64,000 nt of DNA from Hydra vulgaris (taxonomy: Eukaryota > Cnidaria > Hydrozoa > Anthoathecata > Hydridae): contig NC_088922.1 in NCBI RefSeq assembly GCF_038396675.1, forward strand, positions 9,007,001 to 9,071,000, read 5' to 3'. Numbering within the stretch: the first letter of the stretch is position 1; the number at the start of each line of letters is the position of its first letter. A program made the position numbers and the translations under genes. The notes beneath the pieces were generated by a model. It searched no databases, had not been told where the DNA came from, and worked only from the letters and a program-made list of their open reading frames with translations. Below, piece after piece: positions 33,271 through 45,763 of the stretch.

Positions 33271-35619
33271 CCCCATTTTTAATAGTGGGAACCCTGAAAG
33301 AACATAAAGTTAAACTTTTTCGATTACCAAACAAAAACCGTAATCCTCAAGAAAGAGAAAGATGGATTAGATCTATTCCAAGAGAAAACATTCCAAATAG
33401 TCCAAATACATTCATTTGTGAAAATCATTGGCCAGTTAATTATGAAACATGTCACATTCATGGTAAAATTCGTCCCTTAAATCCATCAACTATTTTCATC
33501 TGTGTATTTCAAAGTCAAGTTCCTACACCTCCACCAACAAAATGAACAACGACAAATCACTACCATCTACGCGTAAAATGAAACCTGATGAAATTTCAGC
33601 TCACTTGGATTTGTATGAAATTAGTTGTTTTGATGACCTTTGCCTAAAAGTAAGCAAAGAAGTTATTCCATTTCCAGTAACATTTTTTACAGTGGATGAT
33701 GGTTTAATAGTCCAAAGTAAGGATTATATTGATGCCGCTGCTATTCCAAAGTTTCTTTTAAAAGTTAAAATGGATATGCGATTTGAAGGTTTTCATTTTG
33801 GATCTAGATGCTCTATTATACCACTGTGCAGTAATCGAATACATAAAATTACATCTTACTTACAAATTTTAGAAGCTTTAGATATTTACATTCTGTTGAA
33901 ATGGATCATAAAAAAACATTATCCTACAACAAGTTGTAGGGCTTTTGAATATTTTTCAATTTTAATATCTCATTACATTCGTATTAGAGATGACTATGAA
34001 ATGCCAAGTATTGTAACACTTGGTAAACTTATATCTAAGGTTTGTAAGCAATAGGATATTGATTTCCTCAACAAATATTTTATGCTATTAGAAGATCCTC
34101 GTCAAAAAAATGTAATTATTATAATCGATGAAGTTTATGTAAAACCACAACTAACGTATCAAGGGGGTAACTTATTTGGAAAAGCAGTAAATACTCCAGA
34201 ACATTTTGCAACCACTTTTTTGAGTTTTATAATTTGCTCATTGTTTGGAGGAAATAAGTTTTTGTACAAAGCATTGCCAGTGTATTGTTTAAGTGCTGAT
34301 ATTCAATATGAACAAGTTGTTGATATATTAAATTTGATTCGTTCATGTAATGGCATTACTGTTGCAATTTTATGTGATAATAATAGAGTAAATCAATCAT
34401 TCTTTAAAAAATTCAATTTGATTTCTCCATGGCGCACAACTGAAAACGTTTTTTTCCTCTATGATTATGTACATTTAATCAAATCTCTTAGAAACAATTG
34501 GTTAACTGAAAAAATGCAAGAGTTAAAGTATTCTGACTGCGGCCTTGAAAAAACTGCAAAGTGGGTTGACTTGAAGAAGCTGGTTGAGTTAAAAAATAAT
34601 TCTATTGTGAAACTGTCAAGGCCTAATGAAGTTTCTATCCGACCAAAACCTATAGAACAACAGAATGTTGCTTTATGTCTTAAGATTTTTGTGTTGAAAC
34701 ATTAACTGCACTAAAAATTCATCCAGAAATGCAGGATTCAGGTGGAACTGTTGATTTTATAGAAAAAGTTGTAGACTTTTTCAAAATCCTAAATGTAAAA
34801 AGTCAGTTCGAAGATGTTAAAACTAAAGACTTAAAAAGGGCTGTCTTTGATAACCCTAACGATCAACGATTAGAATTTTTACTTGGTATAGCAAGTATGT
34901 TTGAAAAAAGGTTTCCTAAAAAACAAGGACAAAGAGTAAAACAACTTACCAAGGATACTGCTCTTGCTCTTGCATACACAAGTAGAGGACTGGTCGAGTT
35001 AACTAAGCATCTCCTCAGCACTTCACACGAATATGTATGTCTAGGAAATTTTTCGAGTGATCCCATTGAAAAAATGTTTAGTAAGCTACGTCAAGGTTCT
35101 GGTGGAACATATTTTATTAATGTTCAACAATTTTTACAAAAAGTAAACATTAAGAACACAAAACTTCTCCTTGATTTAAACACAGATTTAGATGGAATTC
35201 AAACAAGTTGTGAACATGCTTGTTTGAAATGTGGATTTTTGCTAAATGATGACAATGCCTTAAATGTGTTTCATAATCTTTCAAATATGAAGTTAGCCTT
35301 GTCTAAGTCTGTAAAAATGGCCTTAGTTTATATTGCAGGATACATCAGTAGAAATGATGTAGATGAATATGATACACAGTTCTATTACGAAGAATTTGGG
35401 GAATTTACTGTATTTTTTCATCACATCATGTTATCAGTTTGTAGGACAAGTTTTATAAACATAACAATGATGATAGCAGAATTTTATGGATTTGAAAACA
35501 TAGATAAGCTTCATGGAAAAATACTATCTAAGATATTATTTAACAACTATAGCAAGCTTTACTTACTTCGATCGACAAAAGAACCAGCTTTAAAAGTACT
35601 TAAATTGTCACAAAAATGA
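33271..35619 (+). pseudogene. P element (THAP9-type) transposase, nearly intact 3' exon
   Basis: After an acceptor-like TTAATTTTAG at 33270, the frame encodes the rear of a THAP zinc finger (KLFRLPNKNRNPQERERWIRS, then FICENHW; the N-terminal CxxC is missing). A linker and the RNase H-like core follow: IIIIDEVYVKPQLTYQGG with the first Asp, AILCDNNRVNQ, and LYDYVHLIKSLRNNW, the P-family D-x-x-H-x-x-K-x-x-RNNW box. Then come SSDPIEKMFSKLRQGSGG with the C-terminal acidic pair, and MALVYIAGYISR. Defects are a frameshift near 33540, an in-frame TAG at 34052 and a frameshift near 34690; otherwise about 780 codons are open. The 5' exon with the THAP start was probably displaced by the mariner and the (TA)n tracts. 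Confidence 0.85.
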
Positions 35620-35956
35620 TCACAGCGGAGCAGAAATATAAATGTATCTAAAATATGTTTTGTGAAGTTGTTGGGTTTGTGAAATTTGAAAAGAAATCAC
35701 TTATATTATTAAAGCAAAGTGTTTTTTTTTAATTAATCGATTAAGAAATGTTATCTTATTGTAAAAGGATTTTAAAATAAACAGCTCCCATTATTTGAAA
35801 ACAAGCAACTTAGCAGCTAGTATAGCAAATTTTAAATTTTAACTCAACTTATTTGTTTACAAAATTGTTTAAATCGACATATTTGTTTACAAATTATCCG
35901 CCTACAGTTTTTGTTTTTTTTGCGCGTCTTTCAGGCCTGTTATTAAGTAGGACGTG

Positions 35957-36429
35957 CTTTCTGCTTACAAGTATGTGGGCGCATTTTTTTTTAAACGAGA
36001 ATATCACAATTGGGAATTCATCTTTATAAAAGTTATAAATGTGTATTGCAAAAGAAAGTATCATTTAAAAGGCAATCAAAGTCCTATTGAAAATTATACA
36101 TATAACTTTGCGCGAATTATTTATGAGAAAACGTTGATTTGGTAAAAAAAAAGTGATGTTGCTCAGTTTGGTCTTTTTTTAGAGGATACTATCTTTTTTA
36201 AAGGATCGTACCAGTTTTAAAATATATATGAGCAGCTCATAGGTATAACGGCAGATAATTTTATACAACAATTGGTTGTATAAATTTTTTTGCCATTACA
36301 ATACAAAAAAACTAAATACTTTTCCATCGGTATTAATTCTACTTCTAATATTAGCCATGTAGATTAACTGTGTTCATTTTTCAGTATATTCAAAAGAATG
36401 GCTGTCAGGTAGAAAAATTTTAAAGGTTT
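35957..36429. other. Target duplication copy and short spacer
   Basis: CTTTCTGC at 35957-35964 is the right target copy of the P-type element. The remainder has no recognised gene. AACAATTGGTTGTAT is a small palindrome at about 36270. Confidence 0.5.
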
Positions 36430-37798
36430 TTACCCAACTCTGGCCATAAATCTGAAAAATAAGTTTAGAATTGCATTTATTAGATATAAACAATATTTGT
36501 GGTTACAACAATGCGTCTAACATGTTAAGTAGGTATACAGGACTTCAAGCTTGCATTAAAGAAGTTAATCCCTTAGCTACATTTATACGATGTTTGGTAC
36601 ACTCTTTAAATCTTTTTTGTGAATGCGCCGTAGGCTGTTGTGGAAATGCTTCCGAATTTTTTAGTTTGCTTTTAAAATATCTATAAATATTTCAGTGTTT
36701 CTACATTTAGATAGAAAATACCTGAGAACAATTTAATTAAAACAGGAAATGTATCACTTAAAAAACTATCAGATACCGGTGGTCTGCAAGATTTGATGAA
36801 AGTATTAGTTAAAACAAAAATTGGAATGAAATAATTAATGCACTTAATTTTTTTAAAGATGAAAAAACACAAAAGTCAATCACAAGATCAGAAGTTAATG
36901 GATCTTAAAACGGTTATAACGGCCACGTTATCGGGTGATATACTAGAAAGATTCAGAAAAACTAGTAAACAGTTGCAGTCAGTTAAGGTTGATTTAGAAA
37001 CAGTTGTAAGTTTATACAAATCGTGAATTCGATATATATTAGATCCAAGTAGTATGTTTGATATATATGATAAGAGAGAGCAATCAATAAATCGGGACTC
37101 AAAACATATCGAAAAATACGCAAAAGAAAAAGAAAATTGACTGCAGATAAAAAAAAAGAAGGAGAAAAAAATTTTGAAATTCGAGAATCTTTAAGGATTA
37201 ATACATATTATGCTATTATTGATAAACTAGATTCTGAACTAGAAAGAAAAAAATTGTGCTATGATAAAGCCAATAAAAAATTTAACTTTTTGATTCAAAT
37301 AATAAAGCTATCACCATCAGAAGTTTACAAAAAAGCAGAAAAACTTCAAAAAATAATTAAAAAATAATCTTTCAACTTAATTTACTAACGAGTGTATACA
37401 ATTCAGAAGTTATTAAATGAGTTTAACTGAAAACACAAGACCTAAAACTATTATAGATGTTTTTAAAATGATCAGAACTGATAAACTTCAAGAACTGTAT
37501 AACAATCCTTAAGGCTATATATACTATAAGTAAATATAGCATTAAGGATATAACTGCGCAACGTCAAATTGTTCAGCCAAGAAATCATTTTCAGCATTAA
37601 AGAGGGCTAAGTCTTATTTGAGGTTAAAAATGACTTGTGATCGTCTTAATAGGTGAGTTTAACTTAGTATATATGTTTGTATTGTAAATATTTTTGTTTT
37701 TTTAATAATCACCCCATATCAAAGTATACAGTTATTTGTAAAAGAGGGCACTTAAAGGATTAGTGCCCCAGGGCGCCAAAAGTATAAATACGTCTCTG
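36430..37798 (+). pseudogene. hAT transposase, ZMYM1-like, with right terminus
   Basis: Successive frames read GYNNASNMLSRYTGLQA and FIRCLVHSLNLFCECAVGCCG (the hAT DDE-insertion region with HSLNL). RWSARFDES and SGDILERFRKTSKQLQS follow, then RINTYYAIIDKLDSELE. At 37570-37655 CSAKKSFSALKRAKSYL is the C-terminal dimerisation block. The 3' flank ends GGCGCCAAAAGTATAAATAC then GTCTCTG at 37798, which read inward is CAGAGACG, a hAT-type terminus. No matching left end was found. Many stops; inactive. Confidence 0.7.
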
Positions 37799-38039
37799 CG
37801 TATAGACTTATTTAATCAAAATATAATATCATTGTTATTTTGTAAATTTGTTTTCCCTTTTCTGTTATAGCAGAACAATACCCCAAATGTTGTTAGATAT
37901 TTGGATTATGGATGATTAGAGGCTTGTAGTATAATTGGATTATGGATGGTTAAAGGTTTTCAGATGTAATGTTTCTGAAAATCAATGAATAACAAAGACT
38001 TTAAAAAAGTTTAGTAAAAACAAAATTCTTACATTCAAA
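37799..38039. other. Spacer between two hAT relics
   Basis: Contains a short direct repeat (ATTGGATTATGGATG(A/G)TTA at about 37905 and 37935). No gene. Confidence 0.4.
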
Positions 38040-38640
38040 AACAAAATGTTACAAAAATATTCATGGCTTAGCTACAGTTCTTTTGCTCGTAGTGGTTACT
38101 GTCGTACGTGTCTTTTGTTTTCCTGACGAAGTGACCCATGTTTTAAAAAAGCTAAGACGTTGATTGCACAACTATTCCAACAAATACATCATGCTAAAGG
38201 GGAAGATGGCCTCCTCAATTCACATAAATAGGCTTAATACCACATCAAAGCAATTGAAAAACAAGCCCATTTTAAGGCAGCAATAAAAAATCCAAATAGG
38301 AGTTTTTCTTGAAGAACATGCAAAAGAAAATGAAAAAGCATGCAAGCTTATTCTAACTTCATTGATAAAATGTCTGATCCTCTGCGGGAAAAAATAAATT
38401 ACCTCTACGTGGTTATAGAGAACACGTTCTTTGCAGTTCAACGTTTTACGTTGTTCTTTGCAGGACAACGATTCTGGTGTTTTTAGGAAAATTGTAAAAT
38501 TCATAAGTGAAACTGATGAAACTTTCAGAAATCACTTTCGTCTAGGAAAAAGTAATGCTTCCTACGAATCTTGTGGCATTCAAAATGAACTAACTGATTA
38601 TACATTGGTAAACAGATAAAGCAGGAGGTTGCAAACAATT
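38040..38640 (+). pseudogene. TTF-finger/ZMYM1-like hAT N-terminal fragment
   Basis: WLSYSSFARSGYCRTCVLF corresponds to the TTF-type zinc-finger segment. AHFKAAIKNP, KMSDPLREKINYL and VFRKIVKFISETDETF then SYESCGIQNELTD are in the order seen in ZMYM1-like proteins. Several frame changes. It is the N-terminal half, whereas the neighbour at 36.4-37.8 kb is a C-terminal half in the same direction, so these are two separate insertions. Confidence 0.6.
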
Positions 38641-38880
38641 TAAGAGTTTAATATGCTAAAATGAAAATAAAAATATGGTTGTTCTAGAAAATTTTATCCA
38701 GCTTTAAGAAACTAACAACTCAAAAGTTACGTATCAATTTGCGTTGACCTACCAATTCTTATTACTAAAAAATTATCTTTCTTTTTCTTTAGGCTTGGCT
38801 CAAGAGCAATAGTTGATCTCTCTTCCTGTAGTTTTGCTTTCAAAGAAATTTTGATAACTATTCACACTATAATAAACTAT

Positions 38881-38953
38881 AATATTAAATGTACCTTTCA
38901 TTTATAGATATATATAAAGTATATATCTATAAATGAAAGCTACATTTAATATT
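38881..38953. repeat. Near-perfect palindrome, 33-bp arms
   Basis: AATATTAAATGTACCTTTCA and its inverse TGAAAGCTACATTTAATATT bracket a symmetrical TATAGATATATATAAAGTATATATCTATA centre. Confidence 0.85.
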
Positions 38954-38984
38954 CATTCCTTTCTTGAAGTAACTCAAGCAGCCA

Positions 38985-39405
38985 GTATTGTTGAGCCGAC
39001 AGCATTTTGTGTAAGTTGGTCGAACTGAATTGGATTTGCAGTTGTGCCAACAGCAATTAGTTTCAGTTGGCCAAATTGTACTAGATTTGCAGTTGGGCTA
39101 ACAGCATTTTGATTCAGTTGGCCGAACTGCATTATATTTGCTACTGGGCCAACTGCATACTGCGTTAGTTGGTACAACTGCGTGGTATTTTCAGTATGAT
39201 TAACTACATTTTGCATCAGTTGGCGCAACTGTATTGGATTTACAATTAGGCCTACTACACTATGCATTAGTTGGCGAAACTGCGGTGAAAATTGAAGTTG
39301 GGCCAACTTTTTATTTTGCATTGGATTTGCAGTTGGTCGAACAGCATTTTGCGTTAGTTGGCGTAACTGTATTGAATTTCCATTTGGCTCACAGCTTTTG
39401 GTATT
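38985..39405 (-). repeat. 51-bp minisatellite, frame-preserving on the minus strand
   Basis: A 51-bp unit (GTTGGNCNAACTG...TTTGCAGTTGGGCCAACAGC) repeats at 39015, 39066, 39117, 39168, 39219 and 39270, with a disordered part to 39405. Because 51 is a multiple of three, the minus strand reads a 17-residue repeat, roughly AVGPTANPIQFGQLTQN, for 115 codons without a stop. The units differ by substitutions, not by indels. No start context or flanking exon was found, so I annotate a repeat rather than a gene. Confidence 0.75.
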
Positions 39406-39428
39406 ATTAGGTTTAACTGTGTTGTTTT

Positions 39429-39611
<183 letters not shown>

Positions 39612-39613
<2 letters not shown>

Positions 39614-40406
39614 ATTACAATGAATTAAGTAATACTTGTCCAGAATGCATATATGTCTTAATCATCTTAAATTACTTTTGTATCTTAAACATATATAGTG
39701 TTTATGATATAAGATGATTAATGTCGAAAAACCCAAAGTTTCAAAACTACTAACGTAATGATTTTGATTTTTATTTTTATAATTACGGATTAATTATTTA
39801 CTTTTTTTCATAACTTTCATTAGGTTAGTAGTTGTTAAACTGTCTAACTAGACATAAACACTAAATAATCTTTTAAAATTTATAATATTATTTACAAATT
39901 TATCCAACTTTAAAAAGTTTAGATTAATTTTTTCATGTGTTCTTTTATAAAGCTAAAGATTAACTATTGAATGACTTTTAATTCCAGAATAAAGAGAAAT
40001 TGAGGGTAGATTAGGGTATTATGAGCACCTTAAACCAAAATATTAATATTTTCAAAAACTATAATGCTGGATCCAAAATTTTTGTGAATAAATATTTTTT
40101 AGGGTTTCACTACTTATGATCCAATTAGATATTTAGGCACCGAAATTTTTCTTAAAAACACGTTTAAAAAAAGTAGCCAAAGTGCTAGACCAGTTTCGCT
40201 ACTTTACCTATTACCTAGACCACTAGGTAATTTGAGCAGATTAAATTAGCTCAAACAAATAACTTTAAGTAAAAAAGTACCAACCTAACAATGAGAACTA
40301 ATTTGTGGAATATAAAGATTCGTTATTAACAAAATTTATCCTTAAAAGGTCAAACTTTCCACCACTTTTTATTGAAAAAATACTACTATGTTTTACGCAT
40401 ATATGC
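39612..40406. other. No gene seen
   Basis: AT-rich spacer; no supported feature. Confidence 0.4.

Positions 40407-40494
<88 letters not shown>
40407..40494. repeat. (TA)n tract
   Basis: Pure TA repeat just 5' of a hAT relic. Confidence 0.95.
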
Positions 40495-40499
<5 letters not shown>

Positions 40500-40559
40500 G
40501 TTCTTTATTTTTTCAATTTCCTTTTCACCTATTGGAAATTGAAACAGAGTTTACAGCAA

Positions 40560-41953
40560 TAGCCCATTTTTAATATTTATCATGGGTTTTCAAAATATTC
40601 TTCGAAAAATATGACTAACGTAACATCTTTAATAGGTGACAACTGTGAAACAAATAAGGCCCTTGTAAATCTGTGCAATGTTCTATTAATAGGATGTGCC
40701 TCTTACAGGTTCAACTTGGCTATGGAAATGTTTTTACTCAAATATAAACATATCATCGATAAGACAACGCTTATGGGTAAATTCAAAAATTTAAAGCTAG
40801 CCGGAAAACTCCGTTTGTTGACTTCTCTTTGTGCTATTCAAAGAAACACAACACGATGGTCAAGTACTTCATAAATGATAAAACGATATTTTCGTCTTAA
40901 ACCATTTTTCACCCAAGGGAACTTTGATAAAATGCCCAAGCTAATAGATTACATGTTGTCTGCCAGGGAAGAAAATGATCTTCAGTTGCTAAATAAGACT
41001 CTGCAAAAGTTTAACTCAGTAACCAATGCACTTCAAAAAGAATCTATTAAAATTTTAGAAGTAAGAGTTTTATTTAATGAAATAATTAGACACGGTGTTA
41101 ATATGGGTACCAATTTATCGTCAAATTCTATTATTATTCATTCTAAAACATTTGAAAGTGCGCTAGTTAAAATATTGGACAACAGAAAGCACGAACTATT
41201 TTTAAATGAATAGGAAAGTGTAAATAATCTTCTAAAGCAATCTGAGATCACGCCAGTTAGTATTGATCATAATTTAGACTTTGCTTCTAAGCTGCTAAAG
41301 AAAAGAAAATTAGAAAAAATGTCTTCGGATTTAACATATGTGAATTGCAAGTTTCTGGTGCTAACGTCAAATACTGCGAAAAGGTTTTTTAGTGCGGCGA
41401 TTACGCAATTGGCCAATTGAGGCATAATATACTTCCATCCAATCTTGAAATGCAAATGTTTTTGTGTGTTAACAAAGGATTTTGGGACAGAAAAATGCTC
41501 TCAGATATTATGATGAATAATGAAAATAACTCATTGTTTTAGTGACTTACTCTTCAAATAAATTTTGGTTTTCAATTTATTTTTTATGAGTTCTTATTAA
41601 AGACGTACTTTAAACTGGAATTATACATTACAATGTAATTTATAATTCCAGTTTAAAGTACGTTATTACTTTAAATATATATATATGTAATGATTACATA
41701 TATATATTTAAAGTAATAACCCAACAATATTAATCTTTTAAGTATGATATTTAATAAAAAATGATAATTTTATGTTCTGTTTTCAACATTTTTAAACATT
41801 TTTAAAAACCAATAAGTTAATTGCAATTAATTGCAAAAATTGATTGAATTGTTTAAAAATTGTAGTTAATTGATTGCACTGAATGATAATAGCAACTAAT
41901 TAATTGGTAGCATATTTTTAAACAATTAAATTGCAATTAAATATTCCCTGTCC
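40560..41953 (+). pseudogene. hAT transposase fragment with probable right end
   Basis: LIGDNCETNKALVNLCNVLLI, then GCASYRFNLAMEMFL and RNTTRWSSTS, are the central hAT blocks (GDNCxxN, GCxxHxxNL with His replaced by Tyr, and TRWSS). The frame continues with MIKRYFRLKPFF and ESALVKILDNRKHELF. The C-terminal block LTSNTAKRFFSAAITQLAN lacks the usual Glu. Stops at 40872 and 41211 and a late frameshift disable it. The 3' flank is rich in AATTGCAATTAATTGCAA palindromes and may end at ATATTCCCTG (41953), inward CAGGGAATAT; the left end was not found. Confidence 0.65.
41603..41720. repeat. Two abutting perfect palindromes
   Basis: The first has 23-bp arms (ACGTACTTTAAACTGGAATT... and inverse, 41603-41663). 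The second has 29-bp arms (GTTATTACTTTAAATATATA... and inverse, 41662-41720). They share the bases GT at the junction, so either one or two cruciforms could form. Confidence 0.85.
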
Positions 41954-42496
41954 TTGTATATATATATAATTTTTTATATATTATATAGAAAGCTTTTTAA
42001 ATAATGTAAAGTGCTAAAATCTGCTAAAATGAAATTTTTTGGTATTGTAATATATAAGTCATGCAAATGCCACATAACAGTTAGATTGTGTTTAGTTTTT
42101 AACTGTTAGATCTGTTAATCTGTAGAGAAATCTGTTAAAGGCCTTCAATCTTAAGTTGACACAAAAAAAGATAAAAGTAAATTTTTTATTCTAATTTTAG
42201 TTTATTTTATTATTTAAGTTAATGGTTAACGAGATGTTATGCTATGTAATTGAGTTCATTCCATCTTTTATCAAAATAAAATTTTGTATGGAATAAAAAG
42301 AGTTGATAATCATTTAGATTGTTACCAATTTCATAAAATGAATCACTTGCTTCAGATTCAGATTATGCTAAATCTGAAAGTAAAAACAAAAGTTGTCTGT
42401 TTCCTTTTTAAACTCAAACCAGCAGTTTCCTACTCCTCTTCATCCTCAGTTGCAGTCCGGATAGATTTTTGAACATTTGAAATTTTTGTATTAATA
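41954..42496. other. No gene seen
   Basis: AT-rich spacer; a 62-codon open frame at 42284-42472 shows no recognisable family. Confidence 0.4.
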
Positions 42497-43143
42497 ACAC
42501 AGGTCAATAAAAAAAATTTTTTTCTGGTGCCGAGCAAACAATTTCTTTTTTTGTAAAGCATTTCATTGATTTCAAATTTGTAAAGATTTTCGTCTTATTT
42601 TGATTTTAAATATGCAAATCATTTTTCACGATCACGTCAAATTGTAAAGATATTTGTGTTCAAATCTTTAGCATTTGGGGTAAAATCCCAAATATTGTCA
42701 ACAAAAAAAAAAAAATTCAAAAGTAAGTCAACCTGGGTCTTAAAAGAAGCGTATTTTCATAAAGATTTTAGAAAACATAAATAATTTTCTCTAAAATTTA
42801 TTAACAAAAATAATAGAGACTCTTAAAAAAATTTTAACACAATTTTCTCATAAATAAAGCAAAAAGTACGTATTTTTATCGCAAAAGAATATTATTTTAA
42901 AAATCTCTATGAAAATACGCTTCTTTTGAGACCCAGGTTGACATACTTTTGAATCATTTTTTTTTTTTTGACAATATTAGGGATTTTACCCCAAAGTGCT
43001 AAAGATTTGAACACAAATATCTTTACAACTTGACCTGATGGTAAAAAATGAGTTGCATATATGAAATCAAAAAGAGAAATGCTATACAAAAAACAAATTG
43101 TTTGCTCAGCAACAGAAAAAAATATTTTTTTGTTGACCTGTGT
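42497..43143. repeat. Large foldback element, about 300-bp arms
   Basis: ACACAGGTCAA at the left and TTGACCTGTGT at the right start arms that remain largely inverse to each other to the centre. Matching words include GAGCAAACAATTT, TCAACCTGGGTCTTAAAAGA and AGCGTATTTTCATA. The arms differ by scattered substitutions. A microRNA-like hairpin transcript is conceivable, but a MITE is the simpler reading. Confidence 0.85.
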
Positions 43144-43944
43144 AATTATATTCTATTTCGTTTTGAATAATATTTGATATTATTAATATATTTATAATGC
43201 ATTATATATATAAAGATTTATTATATTTTGCTTTGCACAAATTATAGAAAAATTCTATAATTTGTGCATAGAAATTTAAAATGGGTCTCAATCTATTAAA
43301 TCTACTATCTGCTCTCCTTCATCATCATCTGTAGTTTAAGTAATTATTTAAAAGTTTATAATGTGTGTGCTTGTGTAAATGTGTAATTGTAAAAATTTAC
43401 TGAATCAAATTATGCTATAGGGCATTGCAAGTGAACCAATTATCTCCTGATTTGGTTAATTGCGGTGTTGGAAGTGCGTTTAATTTATTTATGCATTAAC
43501 AGATTATGTTTGTTGTAACTTAATATGACTTAAGATATAAAGGATATCTTTTGTTTCTATAAACTATTATTTCTATTAAAGTATTATTTTATGTATTTTG
43601 TTAAAAATTATGCATGTTTTATTTTCCTTTACATTCAGTGAATGATCGTCGTCAACTGATGTTATTAGAGAAGATCAAACAGGGTTGATCAAGCATTAGT
43701 TTATTTTCGCCTTACCAATGTTTGATTCAATTTAGATGTCGTTCGACGTAATCTGCCAACATGTGGTAGTGCAGATGCTGATTTTCGAGTGCTTTGCAAA
43801 AGATCGTCATAGAGGGAGGAGGAGAATAGAAGCAGCGTTGCAAAATGTTTATATATTATAATTCAAATAATAAATATCTTTTTATAGAAACCCAAAAATT
43901 TATTAGACCTTTATTAATTTAAAACGTAGCATTAAACCTATTAT
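43144..43944. other. No gene seen
   Basis: AT-rich; a short hairpin GCACAAATTATAGAA/TTCTATAATTTGTGC is at about 43234-43267. Nothing else supported. Confidence 0.4.
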
Positions 43945-44757
43945 GATAACAACGTTGGCTTGATGAGTATCAAATCATCCCAGCCTTACACACTGTATTA
44001 CGCCAACGTTGAAAAAACATCGGATGTATTACGCCAACGTTGTTCCAACATCGACCTTTATAGCGTTCTTGCTGAGACATGCCAACTCAATATTTTTTTT
44101 ACAAACTAGTTAAAATGCACAATTGCATCGTTTACTAGATGAGGAGGCAGTTTAGCGCCTATATCCTTTTACCAACGTTTCGCCAATGTAAGACCAACTA
44201 AGTAAAATATCATTAAAACGCGTTGCTAACTGTACCCAACAAGCCGACTTCGTTATAAAAATGTCGGCCCAACGTTGAAACAACGTTTGAAGCGTTGGGC
44301 CAACATGTTTTCAACAAAGTGTTCTAGCTTGAAGCCAATTGGGTTGGCTAACGTTGCGCCTACAAAATAACTGTTAGAATGGGCCAACGTATTGCCAAAA
44401 ACGTTAAGTAAAGCAATGTCAACATAATTTCTATGGACAACCGATTATATGCCAACACAACACTATCATAAACATTTTGGTAGGCTAACATCGCCCCTAC
44501 AAACTTACACCAACGGTGCGCCAATGTAAGGTCAACGTAGTATAAAATGCATTATGCCTATATGTCGCCAACTGTAGCAATTTGTTTGGGCCCACGTTGC
44601 GCCAACAATTTAAAACCAAGAGTAGGCCGACGTTTTGCCGACAACGCTGAAAATATACGCCGCCAACGAAGGAACGATGGGGAGCCGACCTACGGCCAAC
44701 CAAAGCACTTCGGTGGGCCAACATTCACAAATACGTTGGGCTAATGTTGGGCCTACT
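43945..44757. repeat. CAACGTTG-rich repeat cluster
   Basis: About 800 bp carrying more than a dozen variants of GCCAACGTTG(C/G) (e.g. near 43953, 44014, 44034, 44271, 44350 and 44590) at irregular spacing. It is much richer in GC and CpG than the surroundings. It resembles the subterminal zones of the 21.4-23.7 kb element, but clear CCCAG ends were not found. Open frames across it are incidental. Confidence 0.6.
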
Positions 44758-45049
44758 AAATTGTGCTGCTTCGGAAGTCTCTGCCAGTCCTGACGCATGT
44801 TTTTTAAATGGTGGTCATTTTTCCGTAAAACCATTTTGTCATGAGTTAAAAATAATTCTTTCTGTTATAAGAAATCTTTAAAAGATATCTTATAGACGCT
44901 GAGTGTAGATGAAAAAAATGTGTGCATGAGTCTGTTTTATGCATCTAATATGCATCTAAAATAGATGCATCACGCATTCTATGATCTAATGTTCTTGGTC
45001 AGTGATAGTACATAAACATTAGAACTAAGTACTTTTTATTATTTCTTTT
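44758..45049. other. No gene seen
   Basis: Contains ATGCATCTAATATGCATCTAAAATAGATGCAT, a short imperfect palindromic repeat at about 44940-44972. Confidence 0.4.
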
Positions 45050-45705
45050 GATATGTGTGATTTCGCCTGTTTTATAAAGAAAATAAAAATAAAAAAACCT
45101 GAAAAAAAAAACAACCTGATTTTAGATGCAATGGAGTTTATTGGTGTATTCCACAATGCATTTTATGATTCTCAAAAAAACAAGTCAGGCATTGGATTAT
45201 TTAAAGTTCCTAAGAACACTGCTCGTCGAAATTTTTAAGTGGTCTAAAATTAATTCTCAGTTTAGAACAAAATGGGGTAATGAAATTTTATTATAAAGGA
45301 TACAATTTCAGCATGTGAGTTTCATTTTTAAAATGAATATATTCAATTATCAACAAATATTGGCAGAAAAAATTAAAAATGGAAACATTCCTACCTATTT
45401 TTTTATTTAAAAGCAAATTGCAAAGTGTTAAAGTCCTACTAGAAAGGGAAAACATTTGAAAAAAATTTGAAAACGTTTTTAAAAACGAAGATATAAGTAA
45501 TAATAAAATACAATTAATTGACTTAGAGGTTGACAGCAGTCTAAAAAGTAGTTGTTGTGTTGACCTACAACATATAATTGGTTTATTGTAAAAAGAAAAA
45601 CAAGATTTAAAAACTAAAATGTGCTTTTTAGAATCTCAAAATAAGATAATAAAAAATCAATTAAATCAGTATAAAAGAAAATATATCATTAGTTTCGTAT
45701 TAATT
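45050..45705 (+). pseudogene. THAP-domain protein fragment with coiled coil
   Basis: The plus strand reads FHNAFYDSQKNKSGIGLFKVP, then W/INSQFRTKWGN and FSACEFHFKNEYI. This fits the second half of a THAP C2CH finger (short F-x-x-P, Trp and C-x-x-HF spacing). Later pieces (DLEVDSSLKSS, MCFLESQNKIIKNQLNQYKRK) look like a coiled coil, common after THAP fingers of P-type transposases. At least three frame changes and several stops. Which element it came from cannot be told. Confidence 0.5.
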
Positions 45706-45763
45706 TAAAAGTATGACATTTAATTTATTATATATATAATTTGCGTATTACGATTTATGTAAT

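Noticed and set aside
44497-44834. Overlapping 65-75-codon frames in the CAACGTTG cluster
   Set aside because: Open on both strands because the repeat is GC-rich and lacks stop codons; no conserved domain.
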